Assembly (NCBI RefSeq): GCF_918797505.1
Contig: NC_092794.1
Location: 868,001-932,000 of the forward strand
Direction: 5' to 3'
DNA from: Bemisia tabaci
Lineage: Eukaryota; Arthropoda; Insecta; Hemiptera; Aleyrodidae
DNA length: 64,000 bases
The number at the start of each line of letters is the position of its first letter. Positions within the stretch are counted from its first letter, which is position 1. The notes beneath the pieces were generated by a model. That model searched no databases. It was given only the letters and a program-made list of their open reading frames with translations, and was not told the origin of the DNA. Both the position numbers and the translations under genes were made by a program. Shown here in pieces: positions 38,401 to 46,090 of the stretch.

Positions 38401-41400
38401 TCTTTAGTAACGTCAAATATTTAATTGACACAAATACAAAGCTGAGTAATGAAATAAAATAAGAGGGCCATCAAAAAAGTAAGGTTCCCTACCTTGTATC
38501 TTCCGAATGAAAAGAGATAAATCAAATCGGTAAGTAGACACAACTTAGGCATACTCTAAGCTTTAAAACAAGCCTAAGTTTTTGAAAATCGACCAAAGGG
38601 TTCGCGAGAAAACTCAATTTTACTGAGACAACCTCCTGTCGCCGCGTGCCCACCACTGGGGTCAGGATGCGCGGAGGATGCTCAGGATGCTCAAATATTT
38701 CAGACTCGGGTATTCGCCTCTAAATATCACATCAAGAAGAAATTTAGTCAAATAGGAAATTTTTAGAGTAGGTCCTAATTTACTTTTTGACGTAGTATCC
38801 ACATCTTTCTTGACATTACAGCAGCTTCTTGATGCCGTCCGCGTAAAAGCTCTCGTCTTGGCTCCGAAACCAGTCACTGACAGCGATCTGTACCTCTGAA
38901 TCGGTTGGCAATCGTTTTTCATCAAGTAATATTTTCCGCTCGGTAACAGATGAAAGTCACATACGGCTAAATTAAGAGAGTATGGAGGCTTGGGGGAAAA
39001 TTTCCCGACGCAAAGCAAACGATTCAGAGGTACAGATCGCTGTCAATGACTGGTTTCGGAGCCAAGGCGAGAGCTTTTAGGCGGACGGCATCGAGAAGCT
39101 GCTGCAATGATACCAGAAATATCAAAAAAGATGTGGAGACTGCGTCAAAAATTAAGTTCAGACCTTCTCAATGAAAACTTTGAAATTCTTTTTTGATGTG
39201 ATGTCTAGAGGCGAATACCCGAGTCTGAAATAATCGACTGTCCGCGCATCCTGACCTCGGAGGTGGGTACGCGGCAACAGGAGGTTGTCTCAATAAAATT
39301 GAGTTTTCTCGCGAACCCCTTGGTCGATTTTCAAAAACTTGGGCTTGTTTAAAAGCTTAGAGTATACCTAATATGTGTCTACTTACCAATTTGATTTATC
39401 TCTTTTCGTTCAGAAGATACAAGGTCGGGCACCTTACTTTTTGGATTACCCTCGTAGCTACTGATTTTTTATTGTTTATTGTTGGTTTGCGCTAACGCCA
39501 GAATTGGCCGCCCAAAATTTCCAAACCTTCAATGTTGTATTGAATTTATCCTGATTATTAGTTTTACTATTGATTCCTCCGACGCAAAAAGACCCGCTCC
39601 CAGATGCTGCCGTTCCACAGCCCAATCCCTCGCGTAAAGCGCTTTGCGCCGGCGGCTGGGCTCGCATCGCAACTCTCTTCATAAGTGATGTTCCATTCTG
39701 CAATAATTTTAAATACCCTTAAATGTACAGATTTTGCCATTCTCTGTCCTATTCGTTTATTTTCACGCGAGTGCATGCATAAATACGATGAAAATTGTCT
39801 TCACATTGTATGTGTGAAGTATCTGTTAGTTCCGAATTGCGGTTCGGTCTATTTGCTCTCTTTGTAGAAAGCATGGAGTGAGAGGGGGGTCAGTATCCCC
39901 TCCTGTTATTTTATATTTATTTTATTTTACTTTCATTAATTTCTTCGCTCCGGAAATAATTTAAATATCTTTACACGATTGATGGAATATTTGCTGCATT
40001 GGTATGACCTTTTGAGGGATGGTGTTTTGCATTAAAACTGAACTTTTTGTAAACATTGCCATTTTTTACAATTTTATACAGAGCTGCGTCAAACTAAAAA
40101 ATAGTCAAAATTTTTAAAACACCATGCCGTTACTTATTGTGAATTTTATGTAATTTCACGTAGTTGCAGTGTTTTGTGATCGGACACTTCTGAAATGCTT
40201 AAAAATCAAAGAAATGAAGCTAAAAGCGGACTTTTTTTGGATAAAATGTCATTTTTGATCCAGGAGGAAGTTTTATTAGTGGCGAATATTATCACATAAA
40301 AGGATGTTAAACACACTTTTCAGGACCATTTAACGTACTTTTCAGTAACACCATTCACGTTAACTTTGAAACTCATCTAAAAGGGATAAAATCTCAAAAA
40401 TACCTAAGAAGTCAAATTTTATCAAATTTTTTTTACTTTTCTAAAAACAAAATTCAGTGTTAAGACCCCTTTAAAAGGTTTTACAGCAAACTGGAATTAC
40501 CCTACTTTATATTTAATTTAATAAACTTTTCACTGCGCACCTTTTTTCTCTTTTAAACATCACTTTGCACATAAAAAATCAGAATTTTTTTTCCCCCCGG
40601 CACATTGCAATTTTTATCAACATTGCCACCGCATTTTCACGAGAGACACCAAAAAGACAAATGAAGGTTGATTACCGTGCATGGTTTGATGAAAAAAATT
40701 GTTCGTGGCAACGAAAACCATGAAAACCTGAGACAAAGCCTTTGACGTCTCGAAAATTGGCTTCTAAGTACACCTAAATACCTTCAAAAATTTGTTCATT
40801 AACATTTTTTTAACTTTCATGTGCTATTACACTGGTACCAAAAAATATACTTTAAACAAAAATTACTTAATTTAAAAATTTTGAGTAAGTACATGTCAAG
40901 GAAGTGGTTCTAAACCGATCGGCCAGGTTTCCCAATAGACAAATTTAATGCCATGTTTAACCCTCTTTAAAAAGTTCATATTATCAATTTCAGGTATGAA
41001 ATTTTTTGGAAATGTTATTCTCTAAACGTTCATTACCATCGTTAAATCGTATTCTCAGTTTCCAACTGTCAAAAAGCCGAAGATCGTTGAAATTCTGAAA
41101 TTTCTAGAGAAATCGTTTTTCAGGGTGATTTCCTTAAACACGCTTTTCAGTTACGTCCTGTGAAATTTAATGGAAAACCAGTGTTGTATTCGTCTTCAAA
41201 ATTTCATCACTTTTCTTAAAAGTATATAAAAGTTATGCTTTTATCGAAAACTAATTGATCGAAAGCGCTGGAAACGGGGAAAAAATCTGAATTTGTTGTG
41301 AAATATTGTCTTGATGCTTTTGAATGATTCGTCTCACAATAAGGTCATAAAAAATAAAAAGGTGACATGAATGAATGTTCTTCAGAAAAATTTACCGTAC

Positions 41401-44400
41401 TTTCCAGTGAAGTCGTTGATTTAAACCGCAGATACTTATTTTGTCCTAAAATTAGTCAGGAACGCGAAAAATCGCTGATTTTCAGGCGATTTTGCCGGTT
41501 GTTATTTTCAAATAGCAAAATTCGGAGCGAAAAAATAACAAACGTCTAAAGTTTGAAAATAATTCTTAACTAAAATTTTATGATCTTTAACCATTTTTTT
41601 CTTGGGCGCATACTTTTGGAGTTATGAAGGAAAAACTGTTCATAGGTCCTTTTTGAAAATCGCCGTAGGACGCATTGTAGAAAAACTGCGATTTGACCAC
41701 TTTCCAGACGGAATTTTTCTGTAAACTTTACTTTCTGTCTTATTAAGTACCTGGAAACTCGATATACCAATGGAAAAGTTTGTGCTAATCTGTCCAAGGT
41801 ATAAAGCTAGATTGAGTGGACTGAAGGCAGGGTAGCCATACAAAAAAGAAAGTTGGGGTCCAAAGCCCCCTCCTGCGGGAGGTAATAGAGAATATTAGGG
41901 GGCCCCAAAGTAGCTTACATCCATGAACGTGTCTGAAGTTCCTTCTTAAAATATGAGGTAGGTAAAATTTTAGAGGGGGTTGACTGGACTTTAAGGACGC
42001 CCAGTATGATTGTCAACAAAAACATAATAAAAACTCGATGTTCCTATTGGCCTATCTTTAAAGCAATTGAAAACTCAAATTTTATGTTATGTTTACATCG
42101 GTAACTAATGCCTGGTACGGGGCTCATGCTGGTTATCAATATAATTTGATAATTAATTTATGAATCCACCCGAATATTGGCATATCGATTTGAGTTAGGT
42201 ATTGTAGCAAAAACAATTAGCCTGTAGGCATAGAGAAAAAAAAGGAGGTGTTTGCATTTCGGGCATCTTGGAATTTTTTGATGCATTGATGACGTGGGTG
42301 GGTACAGCGACGTTTAGCTAAATATGAAAAACGGGCCATAATGTCCGATTTTTTTACTTAAATCAACTCATTATATAATTTCAAGCACTTTTTATAGAAT
42401 GACTTTTTTCCTTAAATTACACCATTTCCAAGAAAATCGACAGGATAAAAACGTCGCTGTACCCACCTACGTCATCAAGTCATCAAAAAATTCCAAGATG
42501 CCCGAAATGCAAACACCTCCTTTTTTTCATCTATGGCCTGTAGGATTCCTTACATTACTTCCACCGCAATATCTCTAATGTAGGTATCATGTTGACGTGA
42601 GGTGTCAATTTTTTTATCGACGTAAGATCTTGACATGACTGTTTTCCCCTTCTTTCTGGATAACTCACCAAAATGGAGATCCAACCCATTTGACTCTTAA
42701 CATTGGAAGATAAAATTAGGATATCATCACAGAATTTTATGGATACACTTTTAAAGATATGAGGATTGAATGAACAGGGTAACAGAAAAAAGGAACTTAT
42801 GCTTAATAAATCCCCTTAAAGTAGCAGTGTGTTCAATGGGTCTGTGGCATACTTTTTTTTATCGTTTAAATCGAGGAGTCAATAGATGATTTTTTGACCA
42901 AAATGGATTTCAGAAATGGAATGTTCTCTCAATGCATGTAGGTAAATCTTGATATGAATTTCTTGATGCCTGTAAATTATCTCTTCAACAAACATCTTAA
43001 AATTATTCAGAACTTTCCCACGTTTTAAACACTCATTGTTACCTACTTTAAAATCCAGTATATTTTTTATGTAACACTATGCAGAAAAATGTATCGCTAA
43101 GTCTGTTAACCGAAGAAGGATTCTGTGTTTACCTTCCTTGCCTCCATCTTCATCATGCCGCTCTCTTCATCTCATCATTATTGTCACTGGCAAGACCAAT
43201 CCACATAGGTCGATCATTGCGCAGCTTTTTTGAAATCCACTCCCCCGCCCGGCCCTAACTCGCAGCACCCATTGTGACGGAGCATTGAGTGCTCCCATAA
43301 GAAATACATTGCAGGCACTCAATACTACGTCACTGCGCAGTAGAGTACCAAAACTAGTCCTCGGAAATGATTGACCTGTGTGGATTGGTCTTCGTCACTG
43401 GTAAGTTCTTTAAATCATCCATTACTTGGGCGTTGGACTGCCGCAGGGTATTCTGAATGAATATGTATCAATATATTCCGTTATGGCTTTAAACGTGATC
43501 CTAGGGTATCTACTGAATAGGGATGGATGAATATCGAATTCGAATGCGAGTATTGGAATATTCAAAACTTTTCGAATGCCATTATTTGAGAATTCGAATC
43601 TTGCAATTGCGAATACTTCGGAAGCAAATATTTGAAATTTTCCATTATTGCTTCAATTTTTTATTTTTTATGAGGCATGAGAGATAGATGACACTTTTAA
43701 CTATGACGGTCAGTCATTCCCGATTTCCCGTGTGGAGTTGTGGACGAGTTTTAATTATTAATAACAAGATTGACAATAGGGATGGACGGTTATCGAATTC
43801 GAATGCAATTATTCGAATGCGATTATTCGAATGCGATTATTCGAATGCGATTATTCGAATGCGATTATTCGGATGCGATTATTCGAATGCGATTATTCGA
43901 ATACGATTATTCGAATATTCAAATTTGCGATTTCGAATACTTTGGAAGCAAATATTCGAGTGTGATGCGATTATCTCGGTGCCAATAATTAGAATATTCG
44001 ATTATCTCGGTGCCGATAATTTGAATATTCGATTATCTAAATATTCAACCATCCCTACTACTGAACAGTTGATCTACAAAAATAACTTACCTACCTATAA
44101 ATACCTAATGACGAGAAAGGAAAAAATCATGAAAATGGCTATTACTAATTGAATATTGAGGTAACCTCAATTTCTGTTATCACTATGACAGACATAAATA
44201 ATCATCCATTCACGTTACAGATTTCCTTGGAAGTAGGGTTCATCCCGTCGATTCTACTTCATCTGATGCAGATTTGAACCTTTTAGACGTCCAAAGAATC
44301 CATTTTTGAATTCCATTTGGATCAAAAAATCATTGGTTGACTCGATATTTGCATTTGAAAAGCGACAGCCAATTCCTTATGTATGTGATGAAAAGACCTG

Positions 44401-44863
44401 GTTTGTCATGTACTGTGACGTAGCGAGCGTACTGGATCCGTCCCCATAGAAAAGTGACACTGAAATGTGTCGGTTCCAAAAACGGCTCTTTTTGGAGTTT
44501 GAGAGATCATTACAAGATGCTCTTTAAGTAACACCAACGTTCTTTTCGTGAAATTTGTCAGTGGAATCAGTTACCTATCACTTCGCAAATCCCCGCACCT
44601 TGGAACAGGCTCATTGTGTGCAAGTGACAGGGCACCTTTAAGGATAGAGACAGAAACCTGTGAGGAATTCACCAGCGTCAACACGAAATTTTCAAATTTT
44701 TTGAAAACGTACGGCCTTGCAAAAATATTTACACTCACCCTTCTTTGATACTAATCCCTCCACCAGTTCCTGTGACCCATCCTAGATTGTAGAACTGCTT
44801 ACACAATTCTGGAATTAAAACAACAGGGCTCTCTGCATGCATTTCCTCATTGTGTTCATCCAT
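11010..44863 (-). CDS. APIP: Methylthioribulose-1-phosphate dehydratase (APIP/MtnB), 5 coding exons, complete
   Basis: Coding exons in order are 44863-44739, 37097-36937, 20041-19935, 19418-19216 and 11109-11010. Lengths of 125, 161, 107, 203 and 100 nt join in frame to 231 residues plus TAA; all introns are GT-AG. The enzyme dehydrates 5-methylthioribulose-1-phosphate in the cytosolic methionine salvage pathway (EC 4.2.1.109) and is a class II aldolase-fold zinc enzyme. Expected residues are present: Cys86 (SQCTPLF), zinc ligands His104 and His106 (IHTHS) and His184 (RRHGVYVWG), and catalytic Glu128 (HQEMIK). Length is close to the roughly 240 residues of animal APIP. Introns of 7.6, 16.9, 0.5 and 8.1 kb are filled with transposons. 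The gene is divergent from the tetraspanin gene. Function by homology is near certain; expression is not shown. Confidence 0.96.
11224..13263. mobile_element. Foldback element, CAGGGTG family, in APIP intron 4
   Basis: The left end (CAGGGTGTCCCAGAGCACCC) is mirrored at 13263, and the pairing continues with changes through GTACCAGGCCTTTTTCTCGG. A second nested palindrome lies at about 12700-13080. Three copies of a motif built on AAGGAATCCGAATTTCATGG occur near 11315, 12830 and 12990. There is no transposase. Flanks do not give a clear target duplication. C-rich tracts near 11350 and 12860 lie in the arms. Confidence 0.85.
13531..15728. mobile_element. Foldback element, TAGGGTGGATCG ends, with GC-rich cores
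   Basis: The ends TAGGGTGGATCG mirror each other and the two halves pair over most of 2.2 kb. Mirrored blocks include the GC-rich segment at 13950-14120 and 15030-15200, and the AAGCATACGCCCC region at 14362 and 14785. The right half carries an extra copy of the segment ATTGTGCTTTACTCGTGCAC (near 15290 and 15460). TA at the outer tips could be a Tc1/mariner-type duplication. Open frames across the GC-rich core are mirror shadows of each other. Confidence 0.85.
15729..19215. other. APIP intron 4 remainder, no gene seen
   Basis: Ordinary AT-rich intron sequence. A repeat-like passage lies at 15960-16140 (containing GCTGAATCCAAATCTGAACT, see the motif finding) and more at 16560-16700. An ORF starting at 16886 on the plus strand has no recognisable domain. 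Confidence 0.5.
19216..19418 (-). CDS. APIP: APIP coding exon 4
   Basis: The acceptor is TTTTTTTCAG and the donor GTAAGT. The exon encodes [20 protein letters not shown] through [18 protein letters not shown], with the third zinc histidine. The intron before it is only 516 bp, the single short intron of the gene. Confidence 0.96.
19935..20041 (-). CDS. APIP: APIP coding exon 3
   Basis: The acceptor is TTTTTCTGCAG and the donor GTAAGT. The exon encodes [17 protein letters not shown] through RITHQEMIK. It supplies two of the three zinc histidines and the catalytic glutamate. Confidence 0.96.
20042..21221. other. APIP intron 2, proximal part, with a long A run
   Basis: A homopolymer A run of about 26 bases at 20392-20417 may be the tail of a small retroposed sequence, but I cannot define its body. 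A 15-20 base G tract lies at about 21121. No gene was seen. Confidence 0.5.
21222..21800 (+). repeat. Dispersed repeat, copy 1
   Basis: This segment is homologous, in reverse orientation, to 29757-30113 plus 31836-32053. Shared blocks include GTTATTCT..ATTGGACACTCC, TTGCCAAG, TTTCCTACCTACCTCCT and TGTCAACCCCATTCTTCTCC. Here it is uninterrupted, so it shows the pre-insertion state of the other copy. Its family is unknown; a weak shared open frame near 21526 could be the relic of a coding part. Confidence 0.7.
21801..23515. other. APIP intron 2, no gene seen
   Basis: Mixed intron sequence with a GC-richer part (22000-22300) and C and T tracts at 22400-22440 and 22890-22905. I recognise no coding or RNA feature. 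Confidence 0.45.
23516..25026. mobile_element. Foldback element, CACAGTGGG ends, about 1.5 kb
   Basis: The end CACAGTGGGTTTTAACTAAA is mirrored at 25026. Arms of several hundred bases pair, including AGCGGAAAAGTACA, the ATCATTCGCTGGGCCG block and GGCCGCCATTTTGG. A C tract near 23650 pairs with a G tract near 24885. The loop (about 24130-24530) is AT-rich. Flanking bases do not give an exact duplication. No transposase is present. Confidence 0.85.
25140..25925 (-). pseudogene. Jockey-like LINE reverse transcriptase, C-terminal half
   Basis: Read on the minus strand it begins [11 protein letters not shown], followed by the catalytic FADDTA box and a thumb region ([15 protein letters not shown]). 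After stops and shifts it reaches a C-terminal segment ending [11 protein letters not shown] near 25153. This is the second half of the RT at 28893-29300; the two were parted by the insertion at 25926-28892. Clade assignment to Jockey or a relative rests on motif style. It is non-functional. Confidence 0.88.
25963..27043. mobile_element. Nested element with TAGTCCAGGC ends
   Basis: The end TAGTCCAGGCAA is mirrored by TTGCCTGGACTA at 27043. Further inside, TGCAAAAATCCCGGGTAGCA and its mirror near 26990 pair. An internal block of about 150 bp is repeated twice (26110-26270 and 26290-26450, with GGATTATGGCCTGTAACTCG). The TA at the tips may be a TA target duplication. Confidence 0.75.
27889..28450. 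repeat. Tandem repeat, period 185-192 bp, almost 3 copies
   Basis: Units start near 27889, 28081 and 28266 with ACCATG or CACCCATG. Each contains CTATCA.AATGGATA, TTGGCAGA.GAAAAC and a TTTTTTTTTGACGTT end block. The unit is recognisably related to the 177-bp unit at 57550-58050. Confidence 0.75.
28524..28593 (-). tRNA. tRNA-like sequence, not a functional tRNA
   Basis: On the minus strand the sequence has an A-box-like GGTGGTGTAGTGG, a B box (GGTCCCGGGTTCGATCC) with a good 5-bp T stem, and a downstream T run as a pol III stop. The acceptor ends do not pair, so this is a tRNA-derived or tRNA-like promoter segment, perhaps a SINE head, inside the nested element. Confidence 0.45.
28893..29300 (-). 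pseudogene. Jockey-like LINE reverse transcriptase, N-terminal half
   Basis: Minus-strand reading gives [20 protein letters not shown], then [12 protein letters not shown], then [20 protein letters not shown] (the first catalytic Asp box, with Asp in FLDAS), ending RSALTEAHP at the insertion. The order and spacing match non-LTR RT fingers and palm. It joins the half at 25140-25925. The 5' end is truncated near 29300; endonuclease and ORF1 are absent. Confidence 0.9.
29757..32053 (-). repeat. Dispersed repeat copy 2, interrupted by the 30114-31835 insertion
   Basis: 29757-30113 and 31836-32053 together are the reverse-complement homologue of 21222-21800. The match resumes on the far side of the insertion at the same base (ACAAGTTAA then TAAATCCTCC). 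Confidence 0.72.
30114..31835. mobile_element. Near-perfect 1.7-kb foldback, TTAA target duplication
   Basis: The end AGAGCCATGCACAAAGTGGC is mirrored at 31835. Arms of about 715 bp (30114-30828 and 31124-31835) are almost identical, so ORFs in one arm reappear mirrored in the other. The loop of about 295 bp is unique. TTAA flanks both ends (30110-30113 and 31836-31839). TTAA specificity points to piggyBac or Kolobok machinery; no transposase is encoded. The high arm identity implies recent activity or arm conversion. Confidence 0.92.
32097..32599. mobile_element. MITE with GTTGTTTCGATCAG ends, 0.5 kb
   Basis: GTTGTTTCGATCAGTAAGTG at the left is mirrored with changes at the right (CACTAACTGATAGAAACAAC). 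Inner arms share AATTTCT.ACGCAGATTGT and GCGGGAAGCTCAAAAA. No target duplication is clear. Confidence 0.7.
32630..32697. repeat. Solo right end of the TAGAGTACC MITE family
   Basis: The segment matches the right arms at 6870-6933 and 46915-46985 (AATGAAAAACCGG.ACAGAAA, then CATACTCTGTCTATAAAGG). The left half is absent. Confidence 0.65.
32792..32931. mobile_element. Hairpin MITE in the left foldback arm
   Basis: ATCCTGCAGCCTAATTGTTGA is mirrored by TCAACAATCAGGCTGCAGG at the right. It is absent from the equivalent place in the right arm (near 35436), which proves it inserted after the foldback formed. Confidence 0.7.
33176..33246 (+). tRNA. tRNA-like segment in left arm (pseudo-tRNA)
   Basis: An A-box-like TAGCCGAGTGATAGG and a B-box-like GGATTCGATTC lie at tRNA spacing, with TAGCGCGCTTGCC between. 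The stems are too imperfect for a functional tRNA. A mirrored, diverged copy lies at 35127-35189. Confidence 0.4.
33484..34655. mobile_element. TGT...ACA element with TATA duplication, carries KRBA2-like relic (Ginger-like)
   Basis: The end TGTTGCAGGCTGAAGGTCAA is mirrored at 34655 (TTTAGCCTGCGACA). It is flanked by TATA on both sides. Subterminal palindromes (GGCATTT...AAATGCC) fill both ends. TGT ends, 4-bp duplication and an integrase-associated C-terminal protein suggest the Ginger group. The integrase core itself is missing, so this is a deletion derivative. Confidence 0.7.
33778..34548 (-). pseudogene. KRBA2-like integrase protein, C-terminal part, one in-frame stop
   Basis: The upstream half (34548-34180) holds a cysteine-rich segment ([35 protein letters not shown]). 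The downstream half (34161-33778) has the KRBA2-type domain ([20 protein letters not shown]) and ends in a Cys-rich tail ([18 protein letters not shown]...CSSKCH). Both are in the same frame, separated only by TGA at 34179-34177. The family is known as KRAB-A domain protein 2-like, a transposon-derived integrase common in arthropod genomes. The rve core that should precede it is absent. What the tail binds is unknown; DNA or protein is plausible. Confidence 0.82.
34695..34920 (-). pseudogene. CENP-B/Tc5-type DNA-binding domain relic of a pogo-like transposase
   Basis: The minus-strand reading [20 protein letters not shown] followed by [20 protein letters not shown] resembles the CENP-B-type helix-turn-helix (the FxASxGWxxxFKKxHGI signature) of pogo/Tigger-related transposases. 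No DDE domain follows in the window. The ORF's upstream extension into the arm is not coding-like. It probably marks the superfamily of the foldback that contains it. Confidence 0.6.
35127..35189 (-). tRNA. tRNA-like segment in right arm (pseudo-tRNA)
   Basis: This is the diverged mirror of 33176-33246, with the A-box-like TAGCCGAGTAGTAGG preserved on the minus strand. It is not a functional tRNA. Confidence 0.35.
35611..36247. mobile_element. Short-TIR element with CTCAACTCAGTCCC ends
   Basis: AAATCTCAACTCAGTCCC at 35611 is mirrored by GGGACTGAGTTGAGATTT at 36247. The motif recurs inside near 35633 and 35700, and a G tract of about 20 lies at 35673-35694. The boundaries are tentative. Confidence 0.5.
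36248..36936. other. APIP intron 2, distal part, no gene seen
   Basis: The stretch contains repeat-like phrases (GGATGGCGGCCAAAAT near 36700, GACACCTCACTAG near 36805) that also occur in the foldback at 23516-25026, but no definable element. Confidence 0.45.
36937..37097 (-). CDS. APIP: APIP coding exon 2
   Basis: The acceptor is TTGTTTCAG before GGATCAC. The exon encodes [20 protein letters not shown] and ends [14 protein letters not shown], then a GTAAAA donor. Cys86 in SQCTPLF is the conserved substrate-side cysteine. Confidence 0.95.
37098..38462. other. APIP intron 1, part, no gene seen
   Basis: AT-rich intron with a G tract at 37257-37272. Open frames at 37541-38025 show no recognisable domain. 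Confidence 0.45.
38805..39018 (-). pseudogene. Mariner transposase C-terminal relic, left arm
   Basis: [20 protein letters not shown] matches the mariner PPYSPDLAPCDFHLF box, which holds the last catalytic Asp. A frame change then leads to [20 protein letters not shown] and GIKKLL, the usual C-terminus. Stops and shifts make it dead. Confidence 0.85.
39019..39190 (+). pseudogene. Mariner transposase C-terminal relic, right arm
   Basis: The plus strand reads [18 protein letters not shown], a stop, then ADGIEKLLQ, the mirrored and diverged counterpart of the left-arm copy. The PPYS box is missing on this side, so the palindrome is asymmetric at its centre. Confidence 0.8.
39454..42228. other. 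APIP intron 1, AT-rich, no element resolved
   Basis: About 2.8 kb of AT-rich sequence. I found no protein motif, no long inverted repeat and no RNA gene. The part at 41840-41920 is locally G/C-rich and repeat-like. Confidence 0.5.
42229..42535. mobile_element. MITE, CATAGAGAAAA family, copy 1, 9-bp target duplication
   Basis: Ends CATAGAGAAAAAAAAGGAGG and mirror. GCCTGTAGG flanks exactly at 42220-42228 and 42536-42544. Long arms share GGTGTTTGCATTTCGGGCAT and the GTACAGCGACG region. A 9-bp duplication is compatible with a Mutator-like source. Confidence 0.9.
43201..43393. mobile_element. 193-bp MITE with 8-bp target duplication GTCACTGG
   Basis: The inverted ends AAGACCAATCCACA (with one mismatch at the tip) are flanked exactly by GTCACTGG at 43193-43200 and 43394-43401. 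An 8-bp duplication suggests hAT (or P) transposition. An internal palindrome surrounds the TGACG...CACTCAATACTACGTCA segment. Confidence 0.85.
43518..44057. mobile_element. hAT-like MITE with 8-bp target duplication CTACTGAA
   Basis: The end TAGGGATGGATGAATATCGA is mirrored by ACCATCCCTA. CTACTGAA lies exactly outside at 43510-43517 and 44058-44065. TAGGG fits the hAT YARNG tip. A second internal copy of the left end occurs at 43776, so the unit is partly duplicated. It encloses a 14-bp tandem array. Confidence 0.88.
43797..43920. repeat. 14-bp tandem array (GAATGCGATTATTC)
   Basis: About eight units of GAATGCGATTATTC with single-base variants sit inside the hAT-like MITE. The unit resembles the element's own subterminal sequence, so it likely grew by slippage or unequal exchange there. 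Confidence 0.9.
44058..44738. other. APIP intron 1, 5' end, no gene seen
   Basis: No repeat or coding signal was recognised between the hAT-like MITE and exon 1. Confidence 0.5.
44739..44863 (-). CDS. APIP: APIP coding exon 1
   Basis: The start codon ATG is at 44863-44861. The exon reads [20 protein letters not shown] and ends in the N-terminal signature [15 protein letters not shown]. The donor is GTGAGT right after AAGAAGG (phase 2). This start fits the usual short, variable N-terminus of APIP; no in-frame upstream ATG close by is better supported. Confidence 0.95.
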
Positions 44864-45441
44864 TGTAAATGTAAATAGACTTGTGAAATAGACTTAATTC
44901 CTGAAAAAAAAAAAACAGTTGCTATAAATTTTAAACGCTTTTTCCAGTTTCAATAATCACAAGAAATAGAAACAGGACCTACGTCATTTACGTTCAAATG
45001 TAATGAAATATAAGAAAATTAAAGATTGGGAAGAAAAGGCATGTGTATACAGTGAAAACTGAGTGATGTGATAAGTTGCTGGGGACATCTTTGCTCAATA
45101 TTAAAAGCAGTAAACACACGATGAAAGCAGCTTGAAGTAATAAACATTGTATGAATGATGCCCTAAAGAAAATATTAGAAGATTTCAACCTCCAGCTTAA
45201 TTTATTGGGCACAATATTTATAGTTCGGGGTAGGTAATACTTAATGATGGGATAAGACAGACCCAACTTGACGTCTGATACGAGTGAAAATAAATATTAG
45301 ATACAATTTTAATGTCCTGCTGCAGAGATATGCACTGTTACTGACAAACAGAAAAATCAGATAATTAAAAACTGAAATTAAGGGAATCTGAACACCTGAA
45401 AACTCACGTGTCACGAGCAACGCTCACGTGCACTACGGTAC
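44864..45441. other. APIP 5' flank
   Basis: The region upstream of the APIP start codon should hold its 5' UTR and promoter. No TATA box at a convincing distance and no other element can be named. An A run lies at 44904-44914. Confidence 0.4.
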
Positions 45442-45623
45442 CATAGAGAAAAAAAAGGAGGTGTTTGCATTTCTGGCATCTTAGAATATTTGATGACTTG
45501 ATGACGTAGGTGGGTACACTGGGTACAGCGACGTCCCATTCACGCTGTACCCACCTACGTCATCAAGTCATCAAAAAATTCCAAGATGCCCGAAATGCAA
45601 ACACCTCCTTTTTTTTCTCTATG
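45442..45623. mobile_element. MITE, CATAGAGAAAA family, copy 2
   Basis: Same ends and arms as 42229-42535 but with a shorter centre (182 bp). No target duplication is readable. It lies in the shared upstream region of APIP and tetraspanin. Confidence 0.88.
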
Positions 45624-45666
45624 CCTGCTACCTGTGTATAGCGCACCACAGATTACAGATTAGGTT

Positions 45667-46090
45667 CCCCTTATACCCAGAGTAACGACAACTCGATTAT
45701 CAGCTGACTGGCAGCCGACCTTGGCTGGCCATGGAGGCCGAAACGAGTGCACCCAAACGAACGATATTGAGGGGTAAGGATCAGGAAACCTGCGATGTCT
45801 GTCACACAAAAACAACAACGTCAACAAATTGATCAATTAAAAAGAAAATGAGATTGGTTTGTGAGTAATTTCTTAATCTCTTTTCATTTTGGACCGATGG
45901 AAATGACAATTTACTCTTGATAAACCACAATTAGGTGATATTTTCATTATTCTTGTTCACATTCGAGGTACCGCCATCTTGGTGCACTCGTTTCGGCCTC
46001 CATGAGCGAGAACCAATCAGAATTGGATTTTTTTTTAGGCCACTTTCAGCCGAACCAAAAGTGAGTTGTCTTAACTCTGGGTATAAAGGG
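45667..46090. mobile_element. MITE with CCCTTATACCCAGAGT ends
   Basis: CCCCTTATACCCAGAGTAAC is mirrored with changes by TTAACTCTGGGTATAAAGGG. Inner arms share GAGGCCGAAACGAGTGCACC. It directly abuts the next element. Confidence 0.8.

Larger units (their letters stand above)
38463..39453. mobile_element. Palindromic mariner derivative built from two 3' halves
   Basis: The TIR GAGGG..ATC.AAAAAGTAAGG, mirrored at 39453, is mariner-like. Each arm carries the same C-terminal part of a mariner transposase facing outward from the centre (minus strand on the left, plus strand on the right), so the element is two mariner 3' ends joined head to head. Confidence 0.85.

Noticed and set aside
43688..44152. 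ORF of 154 residues with repeated [14 protein letters not shown]
   Set aside because: The periodicity is just the 14-bp DNA array read in two frames inside a MITE.
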